Below, in pieces: positions 8,775 to 17,460 of a DNA stretch of 64,000 nt. A program made the position numbers and the translations under genes. Position 1 is the first letter of the stretch. Each line of letters opens with the position of its first letter. Source of the stretch: Pseudanabaena mucicola FACHB-723 (GTDB lineage Bacteria > Cyanobacteriota > Cyanobacteriia > Pseudanabaenales > Pseudanabaenaceae); the NCBI RefSeq assembly GCF_014696385.1, contig NZ_JACJQB010000014.1:1-64000 (forward strand), given 5' to 3'. The notes beneath the pieces were generated by a model, which saw nothing but the letters and a program-made list of their open reading frames with translations, was not told where the DNA came from and searched no databases.

Positions 8775-10066
8775 GTTGTTAAATAACCCTGAAGTTGCGA
8801 TCGCAAAGACTGGTAACTCGGATCATCGGCATCCTCCATCGGCTCAATGGTTAACCCCAGCGATCGCTGATTGGGGATAGCCCCCTTGGCAGACTGCCCC
8901 AAAGCTTGCCAGATCAGCCAACGGCTGCCAAAGGGTAAATAGCCAATGCTATCGAGACGATGTGAGATCCAGACAACGGGCAAATCTGGTAAATCCTTGA
9001 GAATATCCACCTGTTTCGCCGACGCATCGGCAACATTCACTGCCGCTAGGGTTTCTAAAACAGCGCGATCGGTCTGAACGACACCTGTTTCCGATGTCCA
9101 AAGTCGCACACTCAGTTTCGATTTTTGAGCATAGAAGTAGAGGGAAGCCGCCGCAACTACTGCCTCCTCAAAGGCTTGGGGTTGCCAACCTGCGGAAGTA
9201 TCAAGGGCAATCGCCACCTCTTGACCACCAATTGTCACTTCCAATTCCCGCACCCGCAGCTCACCAAACTTGGCACTGGTGCGCCAATGTACCAACCGAA
9301 TCGGATCGCCCCAACGATAGGGTCTGAGAGTTTTCGTTAAACCTTCCGTCGCATTGTTATAGTTATGTTCATCGCTGTATTGGCGAGGACTCGTATCACT
9401 GCCTAGTTGGTCAACGAGAGGACAGCGGTCGAGAGGTAATACGGTGGGATAGACAATTGCTTTCTGCCCTGATGGACAATTCCGCCGACTGCGAAATAGT
9501 CCGAGGGGACTGGAAGTTGCAATTTCCGTTGAGCGAAATAGAAACACGCCACGTTTCGTGGTCTTGACTTCATAGTTCCAATGATGCTCTTGCAAGGGAG
9601 AGATGAATTCAATCACCACATCCTGTTGCAAAACATTTGATAATCCCTCTGGCAATACATCCCGTACTTCCATTAATCTTTTTTCAGTGCGCCCCGCATT
9701 CTGAATTCGCAAATCGACCCATAGATCATCACCGACACTAACTGGATCAATTTGCGATCGCACAACGACCATTTCCGCCAGCAGTCGCTTGGGCATCACT
9801 GCCCCCACAATCAACAACGCCGCACTCACGCCACTAATGACATACAACCACCCCGACAAGGTATTCGTCGCTGCCATAAAGAAGAACAGCGTTAACGATG
9901 CGTACATTCCCCCAATAAATTCTGGTGTCGCAAATCGCCATTCTAGCCATTTAAAGAAGCGTTTAATCGTCGATGGGCGCTTGGGCTTAGAGATACGTTT
10001 TTTGCGATCGCTGAGACTATTTGCCATATTGTTTTTGAAATATTCTAACGCAAGCACAACCCTCAT
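8771..10066 (-). CDS. DUF58 domain membrane protein
   Basis: This 431-residue protein has two hydrophobic segments near residues 50-90, followed by a beta-rich region and the DUF58 signature RWGDPIRLVHWRTSAK, then a VWA-like fold with ALDTSAGWQ. DUF58 proteins often accompany MoxR AAA ATPases and transglutaminase-like proteins in chaperone or envelope modules; neither partner is adjacent here. A GAGG just before the ATG at 10066 supports this start; an ATG at 10027 (MANSLSDRKK) is an alternative. It overlaps hemW tail to tail by four bases. Confidence 0.8.
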   Translation of the reverse strand: MRVVLALEYFKNNMANSLSDRKKRISKPKRPSTIKRFFKWLEWRFATPEFIGGMYASLTLFFFMAATNTLSGWLYVISGVSAALLIVGAVMPKRLLAEMVVVRSQIDPVSVGDDLWVDLRIQNAGRTEKRLMEVRDVLPEGLSNVLQQDVVIEFISPLQEHHWNYEVKTTKRGVFLFRSTEIATSSPLGLFRSRRNCPSGQKAIVYPTVLPLDRCPLVDQLGSDTSPRQYSDEHNYNNATEGLTKTLRPYRWGDPIRLVHWRTSAKFGELRVRELEVTIGGQEVAIALDTSAGWQPQAFEEAVVAAASLYFYAQKSKLSVRLWTSETGVVQTDRAVLETLAAVNVADASAKQVDILKDLPDLPVVWISHRLDSIGYLPFGSRWLIWQALGQSAKGAIPNQRSLGLTIEPMEDADDPSYQSLRSQLQGYLTT

Positions 10067-10312
10067 AACCTCACTGCTTTTAGAGCAAACCTATATGTAG
10101 AAAACGCTAGTCTGATTATCAAATCGGAATCTTGTAGATTTTCGTGACTGGCTTACTTTTAATCCTTTTGAGAAAAAACGTAAACCTGATAGTCCCCTGA
10201 TAATATGAAGCCATATTTACGGACATTATTATTTTTAGAATGATTGACAATATGTCCGCTTAAATTTATATTTAATATTAGTTGTCTTGCAAAATCAAAT
10301 TTAGGTCAGGAT

Positions 10313-10597
10313 TTGGGTAAGGTTCAATGCTCTCAAACAGACGGTCTGTATCTTTTCTTTAATTCTCACGATCATAGACCGCCGCACTTTCACGCACGAA
10401 AGGCAGGCGCATGGGAGATCCGTGTTGATATTTTGCTTTGTAGTAAAGAGAATGGTTTAGTTTTTACAGCTAAATACCCACCCAATCCTCAAATATCAAG
10501 TAAAGATGAAAAACAAATTTTGAAACTCGTTTTAGAAAATCGATCGCAGCTTCTGATCGAATGGGAGCAAAAAGTATGTATCAAGGAGGATCAGTAA
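10313..10597 (+). CDS. DUF4160 protein, probable partner of the next HTH gene
   Basis: The core of this small protein, LYLFFNSHDHRPPHFHARKAG, is the DUF4160 signature: an aromatic strand followed by D-H-x-PPH-x-H. Such proteins are usually about 90 residues and begin MGK or MPT just before the first strand. I therefore place the start at the TTG at 10313 (reading GKVQCSQTDG), preceded by TAGG, rather than at a TTG 69 bases upstream. Its TAA shares one base with the ATG of the following HTH gene (TAATG), so the two are translationally coupled. DUF4160 genes are commonly paired with DUF2442 or HTH genes in toxin-antitoxin-like modules; activity here is unproven. Confidence 0.7.
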   Translation: MGKVQCSQTDGLYLFFNSHDHRPPHFHARKAGAWEIRVDILLCSKENGLVFTAKYPPNPQISSKDEKQILKLVLENRSQLLIEWEQKVCIKEDQ

Positions 10598-11439
10598 TGC
10601 CCAGCCAACAGACAATCACTGTTCTAGTGCAAGATAGCGCAAACAAAGATCTTGTATCCCACTCTAAGTCTGTGCAAGTTCTACATCCATCAGACTCTCA
10701 AGACTTAGAATCAGCTCTAAATTTATTTGTCCTAGCTTCTGCAACTGGCTTACCAGAGATTGCAGATATTGTGCGATCGGCAAATCAGAAACATCACTTA
10801 CGAGTTCTGTTTATTAGAGAAGATATCAATCCCACTTGGATGCCTCAAATGTTTGATCGAGCCAACCTCCGAGTAATGCGAAATACGCTTGTTCATGCTA
10901 GCTCTGTTGTACCTCAACGGGTAATGAATGCTTGGACTATGGGAGCGCAGGAACAACTAATTGCGGATGCAACAGTAATCGGAGAGCAATTATTAATTCT
11001 TAGTTGTGCAATGGAAAAGTTAGAAGTTCCCTTTGAATCTTTGCCAGCCTTAAAATGCATTTCTGCTAATGATCGTAGTAGTTTTACTATTGATGATGAT
11101 GGCAGTTGCTTGTATTGGGAAGATGCAGACATCCATCTCGATCTTGAGGCTTTGCGTTGTGCTAACGATCCTGAATGGAAACGGAAGTTTGAATCTCTGA
11201 AAACGGAGCATAATCAAGTTTTTGGCAGGGCAATTGCCAATTTACGCAAGCAACATAAACTCCGTCAGTCAGATATTATTGGTTTAAGTGATCGTCAGGT
11301 ACGTCGAATTGAGCAGGGTGAGACTAGCACAAAGGTTGATACGCTGAGGTTATTTGCTAAGGCGCATGGTATGGATTTGGATGCTTATCTTGATGCTGTT
11401 GCTGGTGCGATCGCAAATCTACAAACAGAACTTGCCTGA
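10597..11439 (+). CDS. HTH (XRE) regulator with DUF2442-like middle region
   Basis: The true start is the ATG at 10597, preceded by AAGGAGGA and overlapping the DUF4160 stop; this gives 280 residues. The first 150 residues are helical and unrecognised. Next comes SFTIDDDGSCLYWEDADIHL, which resembles DUF2442, a short beta domain found beside DUF4160. The C-terminal 70 residues form an XRE-type helix-turn-helix (FGRAIANLRKQHKLRQSDI, then LSDRQVRRIEQGE). It is probably the DNA-binding, autoregulating partner of the DUF4160 protein. Confidence 0.72.
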   Translation: MPSQQTITVLVQDSANKDLVSHSKSVQVLHPSDSQDLESALNLFVLASATGLPEIADIVRSANQKHHLRVLFIREDINPTWMPQMFDRANLRVMRNTLVHASSVVPQRVMNAWTMGAQEQLIADATVIGEQLLILSCAMEKLEVPFESLPALKCISANDRSSFTIDDDGSCLYWEDADIHLDLEALRCANDPEWKRKFESLKTEHNQVFGRAIANLRKQHKLRQSDIIGLSDRQVRRIEQGETSTKVDTLRLFAKAHGMDLDAYLDAVAGAIANLQTELA

Positions 11440-11495
11440 TTTCTCTCTGTAAAAGTTGATATAATTTTAATCATAATTTTTCAGAAAGGTTGCTG

Positions 11496-13103
11496 ATGTT
11501 TATTTGGAGCGTATTGGCAGCAAAAGTCTTTGAAGTGGGCATGACAGTAATTGATGATATTACTGGAACTATCGGGCAGTTTTTTAGAACCGAACTCTTT
11601 GGGGAAGAGGCAACTTATCAGGCAGAAGATGAGAATGCGATCGCAATTGTATTGAGAAATAACAGTGAGGCGATGCAATATTTCGCGGAAGCGCAAATGC
11701 AACTTGCCGAGGTACAGCAACAACAAAATGAACTCAAGAAAGCCGAATTGATGATCAATGTTGCCCTTGCTGAGAAAGAGCGAGAACTCAAGGCACAGCT
11801 AAGTGAATTGTGGCGTGATTTAAAACGAGAATTGCAGCAACATGAATTAAAAAGCCGTCAGGATTTACAAGTTCGCCAAATTCAAGCAGATTGGGACAAA
11901 ATTAAGTTACCCACAATCTTTAGCCGTCAGGAATTAGAAAATTTAGCCCAAGATTGTGATCGCCCTTTGTTTGTTTGCTCCAAGATGCAAATTACGGAGG
12001 GATGTCCCGATTATTTTCGGACGGAGTTAGTTGCGGACGCAGAGAGCCAAATCAAGAAGTTTGCTAATCTCGTTTTTCAGGGCAATGTGCGCTTTTATAG
12101 TCGATTTTTTGATGATGAAAATATTTTTGATGCGAATGCGGCTCAACTAAAGAGCATTTTGCCTAATGTGCCTTGTGTAATGAGTTTCAGTAAAATTACG
12201 CGCCGCAAAGCCTATTTTCATTATCAACTTTGGGGTAGTCGTAGTGCGGAGATTCTCAAGGGAAATTTTGATGTGGAGTTGCCTTGGCGAGAAGTTGCGC
12301 AGCAAATACGCGATGAGGCTTCAGAGGCAATTAATGATGACGATCTCTATGAAATTATTGGCGATTGGCTAACGACTTTACAAAAGATTTATGCACTATT
12401 TTTGGTGGATCTCTATGCGATCGTTGATGGTGACGATCCTTTCTATTCTATAAAGTTAGATAGTGTAAGTTTTGGAGTACCTGAACAAACCATAAGTCAA
12501 TACATTCAACCTCTAGCCAAAATTTTGCAACGAGTTCAGAATGAACGTATTGAGGCTTTTAGTGAGCAGTTGCGTCGTCAAAAGAAAGAAGAGAAACAGA
12601 AAAAGCGACAAGAAAAAATACGTCTTCAGCAAGAAGAATCTATAAGACAAGAAGCAGATCGTCTTGCTAATTTTAAATCGGAGTGTAAAAAACTAGATAA
12701 TTTGCTCGCATCGCAACAATGGGAAGAAGCAGATTGTCTAACCAAAGAAATTATACTCCAATTAGCAAATCGAACTTCTCAAGGTTTCTTAAATGAAGAG
12801 AGCATTGCAAATTTACGGGAAGAAAATTTACGATCTATTGATTTCTTATGGTTGTATCACAGCAGAAGTAAGTTTGGGTTCAGCGTACAGAAAAAGCTAT
12901 TCTTTGAGTGGGGGGGTAAATTTAATACCTATGAACACGAAGTGTTTCAGCGTTTTATAACCCATATTGGTTGGGATTACGAATTTTTGAATAATGAAAA
13001 TATTCAAAAGTTGCCAACAGCATATTTTCCACGTTTTGTATATGATTCTAGTACTGTTTGGAGATTAGTTTTATTGTCTTTGCTTTCCAATAAAAAATTT
13101 TAG
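11496..13103 (+). CDS. coiled-coil protein with C-terminal GUN4 domain
   Basis: This 535-residue protein starts at an ATG six bases after AGAAAGG; a TTG two codons upstream is less likely. Residues about 60-135 form a long Gln/Glu/Lys coiled coil (AQMQLAEVQQQQNEL). A middle domain of about 250 residues is unrecognised, and a second charged helix (RRQKKEEKQKKRQEK) follows. Residues from about 395 match GUN4: LDNLLASQQWEEAD, SIDFLWLYHSRSKFGFSVQK and the closing GW. Stand-alone GUN4 binds porphyrins and stimulates Mg-chelatase, but cyanobacteria also fuse this domain to signalling proteins. Its neighbours are toxin-antitoxin-type genes, not chlorophyll genes, so a sensing role in an accessory module is more likely than pigment synthesis. 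Confidence 0.72.
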   Translation: MFIWSVLAAKVFEVGMTVIDDITGTIGQFFRTELFGEEATYQAEDENAIAIVLRNNSEAMQYFAEAQMQLAEVQQQQNELKKAELMINVALAEKERELKAQLSELWRDLKRELQQHELKSRQDLQVRQIQADWDKIKLPTIFSRQELENLAQDCDRPLFVCSKMQITEGCPDYFRTELVADAESQIKKFANLVFQGNVRFYSRFFDDENIFDANAAQLKSILPNVPCVMSFSKITRRKAYFHYQLWGSRSAEILKGNFDVELPWREVAQQIRDEASEAINDDDLYEIIGDWLTTLQKIYALFLVDLYAIVDGDDPFYSIKLDSVSFGVPEQTISQYIQPLAKILQRVQNERIEAFSEQLRRQKKEEKQKKRQEKIRLQQEESIRQEADRLANFKSECKKLDNLLASQQWEEADCLTKEIILQLANRTSQGFLNEESIANLREENLRSIDFLWLYHSRSKFGFSVQKKLFFEWGGKFNTYEHEVFQRFITHIGWDYEFLNNENIQKLPTAYFPRFVYDSSTVWRLVLLSLLSNKKF

Positions 13104-13117
13104 GACGGAATCAACCC

Positions 13118-13318
13118 ATGAAAATCAAAGCAATTATTTGGCAAGAAGATGGAGTTTGGTGTGGTTCTGTTCCTGCATTGAAAAGATGCCACACTTGGGG
13201 CGATAGTTACGAACATTTATTGGAAATGCTCAAAGACGTAGTACAAACTTGGCTCGAAGTTGCTAGTGAAAGCCAAAATCTAGAAACAGAAAAGCAATTG
13301 GTTGAGCTATCTCTATGA
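13118..13318 (+). CDS. HicB-like small protein
   Basis: The 66-residue protein has the compact HicB/UPF0150 antitoxin fold pattern: KIKAIIWQEDGVWCGSVPAL followed by a helix (SYEHLLEMLKDVVQTWLEV). It starts 14 bp after the GUN4-domain gene, with AGGA ahead of the ATG, so the two are probably co-transcribed. No HicA-type double-stranded RNA-binding toxin lies beside it, which makes it an orphan antitoxin-like protein. Confidence 0.65.
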   Translation: MKIKAIIWQEDGVWCGSVPALKRCHTWGDSYEHLLEMLKDVVQTWLEVASESQNLETEKQLVELSL

Positions 13319-13376
13319 AATCAGTCTCAGGCAAAACACTCTGTAAAATTATCGATCGCAAATGAGATAACACCAA

Positions 13377-13592
13377 ATGAATACCACAATTACAGTCGAA
13401 CAAAGATTATTAGACAAGATCCGTAAACTTTCATCAGAGAAAGTTATAGAAGTAGAAGACTTTATCGACTTTCTCTATCAACGTCAGACCGACTCTGACC
13501 AAAACCTAACCATTGCTGCTGCCAAAGTTTCAGAAGCTAGTTTCGCAAAAATATGGGACAACCCCGAAGATGCAGAATATGACAACCTATAA
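13377..13592 (+). CDS. DUF2281-like antitoxin
   Basis: This 71-residue protein opens with TVEQRLLDKIRKL and continues with KVIEVEDFIDFLYQR, a pattern seen in DUF2281 antitoxins. The C-terminus is acidic (WDNPEDAEYDNL), as expected for a segment that wraps a toxin. It overlaps the downstream MazF-like gene by 14 bases, the usual arrangement for a coupled antitoxin-toxin pair. Confidence 0.7.
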   Translation: MNTTITVEQRLLDKIRKLSSEKVIEVEDFIDFLYQRQTDSDQNLTIAAAKVSEASFAKIWDNPEDAEYDNL

Positions 13593-13923
13593 ATTTGGAG
13601 ATGTGCTTTTAGTTTCATTTCCCTTTACTGATCAAACCACAACCAAAAAACGCCCAACAATTGTTATTAGCTCAGAAATCTACAACCAGTCAAAGCTAGA
13701 CATACTGCTAATTGCTGTTACTAGCCAAGTAAAAATGCCCTTGCAGTTTGGTGAAATCTTAATAACTGATTGGTCAAATGCAGGTTTGCTAAAACCTTCA
13801 CTGATTAAGCCGATTATTACCACCCTTGAGAAACAACTTGTCATTAAAAAACTTGGTAAGCTAGAAACAACAGATAGTCAGGCATTACAAGGATTATTAC
13901 AACAAATTATTGCAATCACATAG
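13579..13923 (+). CDS. MazF/PemK-type toxin
   Basis: The protein (114 residues from the ATG inside the antitoxin gene) carries the MazF/PemK signatures FGDVLLVSFPFTDQ near the N-terminus, KKRPTIVIS, and a C-terminal segment with SLIKPIITTLEK. MazF enzymes cut mRNA at short specific sites. A longer upstream start at 13513 would add 22 residues translated from antitoxin sequence in another frame and is unlikely. The pair looks intact. Confidence 0.8.
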   Translation: MTTYKFGDVLLVSFPFTDQTTTKKRPTIVISSEIYNQSKLDILLIAVTSQVKMPLQFGEILITDWSNAGLLKPSLIKPIITTLEKQLVIKKLGKLETTDSQALQGLLQQIIAIT

Positions 13924-13953
13924 GTTTCAACAATACGACCGCAAAGCCTTAGC

Positions 13954-14985
13954 TTGCAGAGCTTTGATTCAAATAACGATCCAGAAATAGAATGTCAGAT
14001 TATTTGTGACACCGAACATAATCACGATCAGCTTGTAGACATTGGATGGCAGAAATTGCAACAATTGAAACGTTTACTTGGTACTTGCCTAGGAATTGGT
14101 GGACTGATTGCGATCGCAAGTTGTGGCAATTTGCTGTTGAGCGCCAACGTCCCCGGCCAGATTCGTGTCGGTACATTCAATCTCGAAAATTTTGATGGTA
14201 CGAACAGCGAAAAAATTGCACGGGTTAGCGAAATTATTGATCGCAATTTTGATGTCATTGGCGTACAGGAAATTAGTCCCATCGCCGCCAAGAAACTACA
14301 GGAAACCTTACAAAAATCGCATCAGTGGGATTTTATTTTGGGTGAAACAGGGGGTAAGCAGCGATTAGCGTTGTTTTACCGCCAAGATTTAATCAAAGCG
14401 CAAAAGGTCACAGAATGGAGACAAGTAAACATCACAGGCACTTTGCGATCGCCTTTAGTCACCTATTTACAAACAGCACCCAAGGACAGCAAAACCTTTG
14501 ACTTTACTTTGGTGATATTGCATCAAAAGGGGGGCGGCGGCAAAGAAGCCGATCGATTACGCAAAAACCAAAGCGATCGCCTCCGCCAAGAAGTCAAGAA
14601 ATATCAACAGAATTCTCAATCCGATCCTGACTTAATTATTTTGGGCGATTTTAATAGTCCAACTTGGTCAGATCAAAATCGAGGCTTGCGGGATGCTCCG
14701 ATCACTTTCCTAACCAAACAGATAGAAACTACCGCAAAAGAGAACTGTTTAAAAAAGCGTAGTCTGCCCACAACTGCCGATGGTCGTCCGCGTTTTTCTA
14801 ATCGCGGCACAGGTTGCGTGATCGATCATATTGCTGTTTCCCAGTTGCCCAAGGGTGCAGAAGAGGAATATCTTCCCCAGTCCATTCAGATTCTCTCACC
14901 CGAAAAGGATTTAGGATTTGATGGGGATTATTTCGATCAAGTTTCTGACCACCTGCCTGTGCGGGCAGTATTTCGAGTCAAGTAA
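13954..14985 (+). CDS. endonuclease/exonuclease/phosphatase-fold lipoprotein
   Basis: The protein has an EEP (DNase I-like) fold: RVGTFNLENFDG near residue 72, VIGVQEIS with the catalytic Glu, LIILGDFNSPTW, and SDHLPVRAVF at the end with the catalytic Asp-His. Before the domain lies a hydrophobic stretch ending IASCG, which fits a lipobox with Cys57, so it may be a membrane-anchored lipoprotein. No ATG is available upstream of the domain. The TTG at 13954 gives the longest frame; later TTG codons just before the hydrophobic segment would give a more normal signal-peptide length. The substrate (DNA, phosphoester or sphingolipid) cannot be told. Confidence 0.78.
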   Translation: MQSFDSNNDPEIECQIICDTEHNHDQLVDIGWQKLQQLKRLLGTCLGIGGLIAIASCGNLLLSANVPGQIRVGTFNLENFDGTNSEKIARVSEIIDRNFDVIGVQEISPIAAKKLQETLQKSHQWDFILGETGGKQRLALFYRQDLIKAQKVTEWRQVNITGTLRSPLVTYLQTAPKDSKTFDFTLVILHQKGGGGKEADRLRKNQSDRLRQEVKKYQQNSQSDPDLIILGDFNSPTWSDQNRGLRDAPITFLTKQIETTAKENCLKKRSLPTTADGRPRFSNRGTGCVIDHIAVSQLPKGAEEEYLPQSIQILSPEKDLGFDGDYFDQVSDHLPVRAVFRVK

Positions 14986-14989
14986 TCTC

Positions 14990-15022
14990 AAACCCGAAAA
15001 TAGCTACGCTATTTTCGGGTTT
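14990..15022. terminator. 15-bp hairpin between convergent genes
   Basis: The arms 14990-15004 and 15008-15022 pair exactly around TAC. A-rich and T-rich flanks make it usable from both strands. It separates the EEP gene from glcD. Confidence 0.75.
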
Positions 15023-15023
15023 A

Positions 15024-16538
15024 TTAAAACCGATCCATCAGCTTATATTTAGCATCATAGCTAGATTTCGCTCCTTCACCACAGGTGCGCGGAGTGGGCA
15101 AAATTTTAGTAGGGTTCGCAATTCCCTGCGGGTCAAAAACATCACGTACCCACTGCATTGTTTCCAAATCAGTATCACTAAACATCTCAGACATATAGCA
15201 CTTCTTGTCTGCACCAATACCATGCTCACCCGAAATACTGCCACCCACGCGCACACAGAGTTTGAGAATCTCACCGCCCAGTTCTTCTACAGTTTCCAAA
15301 GCGCCAGCTTCCGCATTGTTATACAAAATCAAGGGGTGTAAATTCCCATCCCCCGCATGGAAGACATTGGCAACATGGTAGCCATATTTTTCGCTAAGCT
15401 TCTCAATCTCTTGCAAAACATAGGTCAGCTTCGTCCGTGGAATCACCCCATCCTGCACATAGTAGTCAGGGCTAAGGCGACCCATCGCCGCAAAGGCAGC
15501 CTTGCGACCTTTCCAGAGCCTTAGGCGTTGGTCAGCATCAGTAGCTGAAGTGACATTTCTAGCACCATTTTTATAACAGATTGCTTCAATCCGTTTAGCA
15601 CTTTCGGCAACTTCTATTTCTAATCCATCAATTTCAATCAAGAGAATCGAAGCCGCGTCACGGGGATAGCAATTCGTCGCCACCGTATCTTCAACAGCAT
15701 TGATGCTCATGTTATCCATGATTTCCATCCCCCCCGGAATAATTCCTGCACTGATCACATCCGATACAGTCGAGCCTGCGGCTTCTACCGTAGTGAAATC
15801 GGCTAAGAGAACTTGAATCGATTCTGCCGATTTGAGAATCTTGAGCGTCACCTCCGTCGCAATTCCTAATGTTCCCTCCGAACCCACAAATACGCCCGTG
15901 AGGTCATACCCTGGCATTTCAGGGATTTTGCCGCCAATGTTTTTCACCTCGCCATCGGGCAGCACGATCTTTGCGCCAAGGACATGATTGGTCGTGACAC
16001 CATATTTGAGGCAATGCACACCACCAGAGTTTTCGGCGACGTTGCCACCTATGGAGCAGATAATTTGGCTAGAGGGGTCTGGGGCATAATAAAACCCCGC
16101 ACCACTGACGGCTTGGGTCACCCAATTATTAATTACCCCCGGCTGCACCACAACTCGCTGATTATCAAAATCGACATCCAAAATCTTTTTCATTAACGAT
16201 GTCACGATCAGCACTGAGTCAGGCAACGGTAATGCACCACCCGATAAACCTGTGCCAGAGCCACGCGCCACAAACGCCACTCGATTGCGATCGCAAATTT
16301 TAATCACCGCCGTCATTTCTGCCGTGGTACGGGGCAGCACGACTAAAGCTGGTTGTTGACGATAGCTAATAAGTCCATCACATTCGTAAGCTAATAGCTC
16401 CTCACGAGTCCGTACAACATAGCGCTCACCCACCACAGCCATGAAATCATGGGCAATCGCCAGCCAATCAATAGTTTTGGGAGTATCTGGTGAGGAGGCG
16501 ACTGCGGAAGTATTAGGGATGGGTGCGATTGCCGTCAT
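15024..16538 (-). CDS. glcD: glycolate dehydrogenase subunit GlcD (FAD-linked)
   Basis: The 504-residue protein is an FAD-dependent 2-hydroxyacid dehydrogenase that would oxidise glycolate (or D-lactate) to the keto acid in photorespiration. The FAD-binding PCMH domain shows FVARGSGTGLSGGALPLPDS near residue 90 and EGTLGIATEVTLK. The C-terminal FAD-oxidase domain has VFHAGDGNLHPLI and GSISGEHGIGADK. The length is normal for GlcD. GlcE and GlcF partners are not nearby, as is usual in cyanobacteria. D-lactate dehydrogenase remains an alternative substrate assignment. Confidence 0.87.
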   Translation of the reverse strand: MTAIAPIPNTSAVASSPDTPKTIDWLAIAHDFMAVVGERYVVRTREELLAYECDGLISYRQQPALVVLPRTTAEMTAVIKICDRNRVAFVARGSGTGLSGGALPLPDSVLIVTSLMKKILDVDFDNQRVVVQPGVINNWVTQAVSGAGFYYAPDPSSQIICSIGGNVAENSGGVHCLKYGVTTNHVLGAKIVLPDGEVKNIGGKIPEMPGYDLTGVFVGSEGTLGIATEVTLKILKSAESIQVLLADFTTVEAAGSTVSDVISAGIIPGGMEIMDNMSINAVEDTVATNCYPRDAASILLIEIDGLEIEVAESAKRIEAICYKNGARNVTSATDADQRLRLWKGRKAAFAAMGRLSPDYYVQDGVIPRTKLTYVLQEIEKLSEKYGYHVANVFHAGDGNLHPLILYNNAEAGALETVEELGGEILKLCVRVGGSISGEHGIGADKKCYMSEMFSDTDLETMQWVRDVFDPQGIANPTKILPTPRTCGEGAKSSYDAKYKLMDRF

Positions 16539-16605
16539 GCTCGATTACTAAGGTAACAACTAGCCCCGATCTTATACCAATTCTCCAAAGTATGCGCGCG
16601 CTTTA

Positions 16606-16679
16606 AAAAGCAAAAGAGAAGTAACGCTTGGCGATACTTCTCTTTTGCTTTTGCGAGAAAGGGTTGCAGCGCAACCTTT
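16606..16679. terminator. two tandem hairpins downstream of sodB
   Basis: The first hairpin pairs 16606-16623 with 16635-16652 exactly (18 bp). The second pairs 16658-16667 with 16671-16679. Both lie just past the end of sodB on its transcribed side and probably act as its terminator; the first is also positioned in the leader region of glcD. Confidence 0.65.
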
Positions 16680-16692
16680 TCTTGTTTATAGA

Positions 16693-17295
16693 CTAGGCAG
16701 CCGCAAAGTTGGCGGCAACGAAATCCCAGTTAATCAGATTGTCAACAAAGTTAGCCATGAAGTTAGGACGGCTATTTTGGAAATCTAAATAGTAAGCATG
16801 TTCCCAAACATCCATGGTCAATAAAGGCACTTGACCTTCATGAATCAAAGGGTTTTCAGCATTAGGGGTTTTGGTGATTTTCAGCTTGCCGCCTTCAGCA
16901 ACCAACCATGCCCAGCCACTACCAAATTGGGTTGCGCCAGCATTCTTAAATTCGGTCTTAAAGTTGTCTAGGCTGCCAAAGCTAGCATTGATCGCATCCA
17001 ACAAAGCACCAGTAGGAGCGCCACCACCAGCAGGTTTGATCCCATTCCAGTAGAAGGTGTGGTTCCACACTTGAGCGGCATTGTTAAAGATTCCTGCCTT
17101 ACCTTCTTTGTAGCTAATCTTGATGATTTCTTCTAAGGACTTATCAGCAAGGTCAGTATCTTTGATTAGGTTGTTGAGGTTGTCAACATAAGCCTTGTGG
17201 TGCTTACCATAGTGAAATGATAGGGTCTCAGCAGACATACCCGATGCTGCAAGCGCGTCTTGGGCGTAGGGTAAAGATGGAAGTTCAAATGCCAT
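16693..17295 (-). CDS. sodB: iron superoxide dismutase
   Basis: This 200-residue cytoplasmic enzyme converts superoxide to oxygen and hydrogen peroxide. Metal ligands are visible in LSFHYGKHHKAYV (first His), VWNHTFYW (second His) and DVWEHAYYLDFQNSRPNF (Asp and His). The stretch ATQFGSGWAWL, with Gln in the outer sphere at this position, indicates the iron rather than the manganese type. The length is standard. It is followed by a double hairpin, and its upstream region (17296-17460) is shared with divergent msrB. Confidence 0.92.
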   Translation of the reverse strand: MAFELPSLPYAQDALAASGMSAETLSFHYGKHHKAYVDNLNNLIKDTDLADKSLEEIIKISYKEGKAGIFNNAAQVWNHTFYWNGIKPAGGGAPTGALLDAINASFGSLDNFKTEFKNAGATQFGSGWAWLVAEGGKLKITKTPNAENPLIHEGQVPLLTMDVWEHAYYLDFQNSRPNFMANFVDNLINWDFVAANFAAA

Positions 17296-17460
17296 TGTTG
17301 TTTAACCTGTTAAAGTTTGAAGTGATTTCTCAGCTTTAAGTATTGTTAAGATTATAAACTAGATTGTAAATCGTAGTGGCTGTTACAACGTTAAATTCAG
17401 CAGTTGTTAATCCAATTCTATGTTTTCCGACGTAGTTCCCACAAACCACTAGATGAAGCA

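Noticed and set aside
13513-13578. Upstream extension of the MazF-type toxin
   Set aside because: The added residues are an out-of-frame reading of the antitoxin; the ATG at 13579 gives the normal toxin length.
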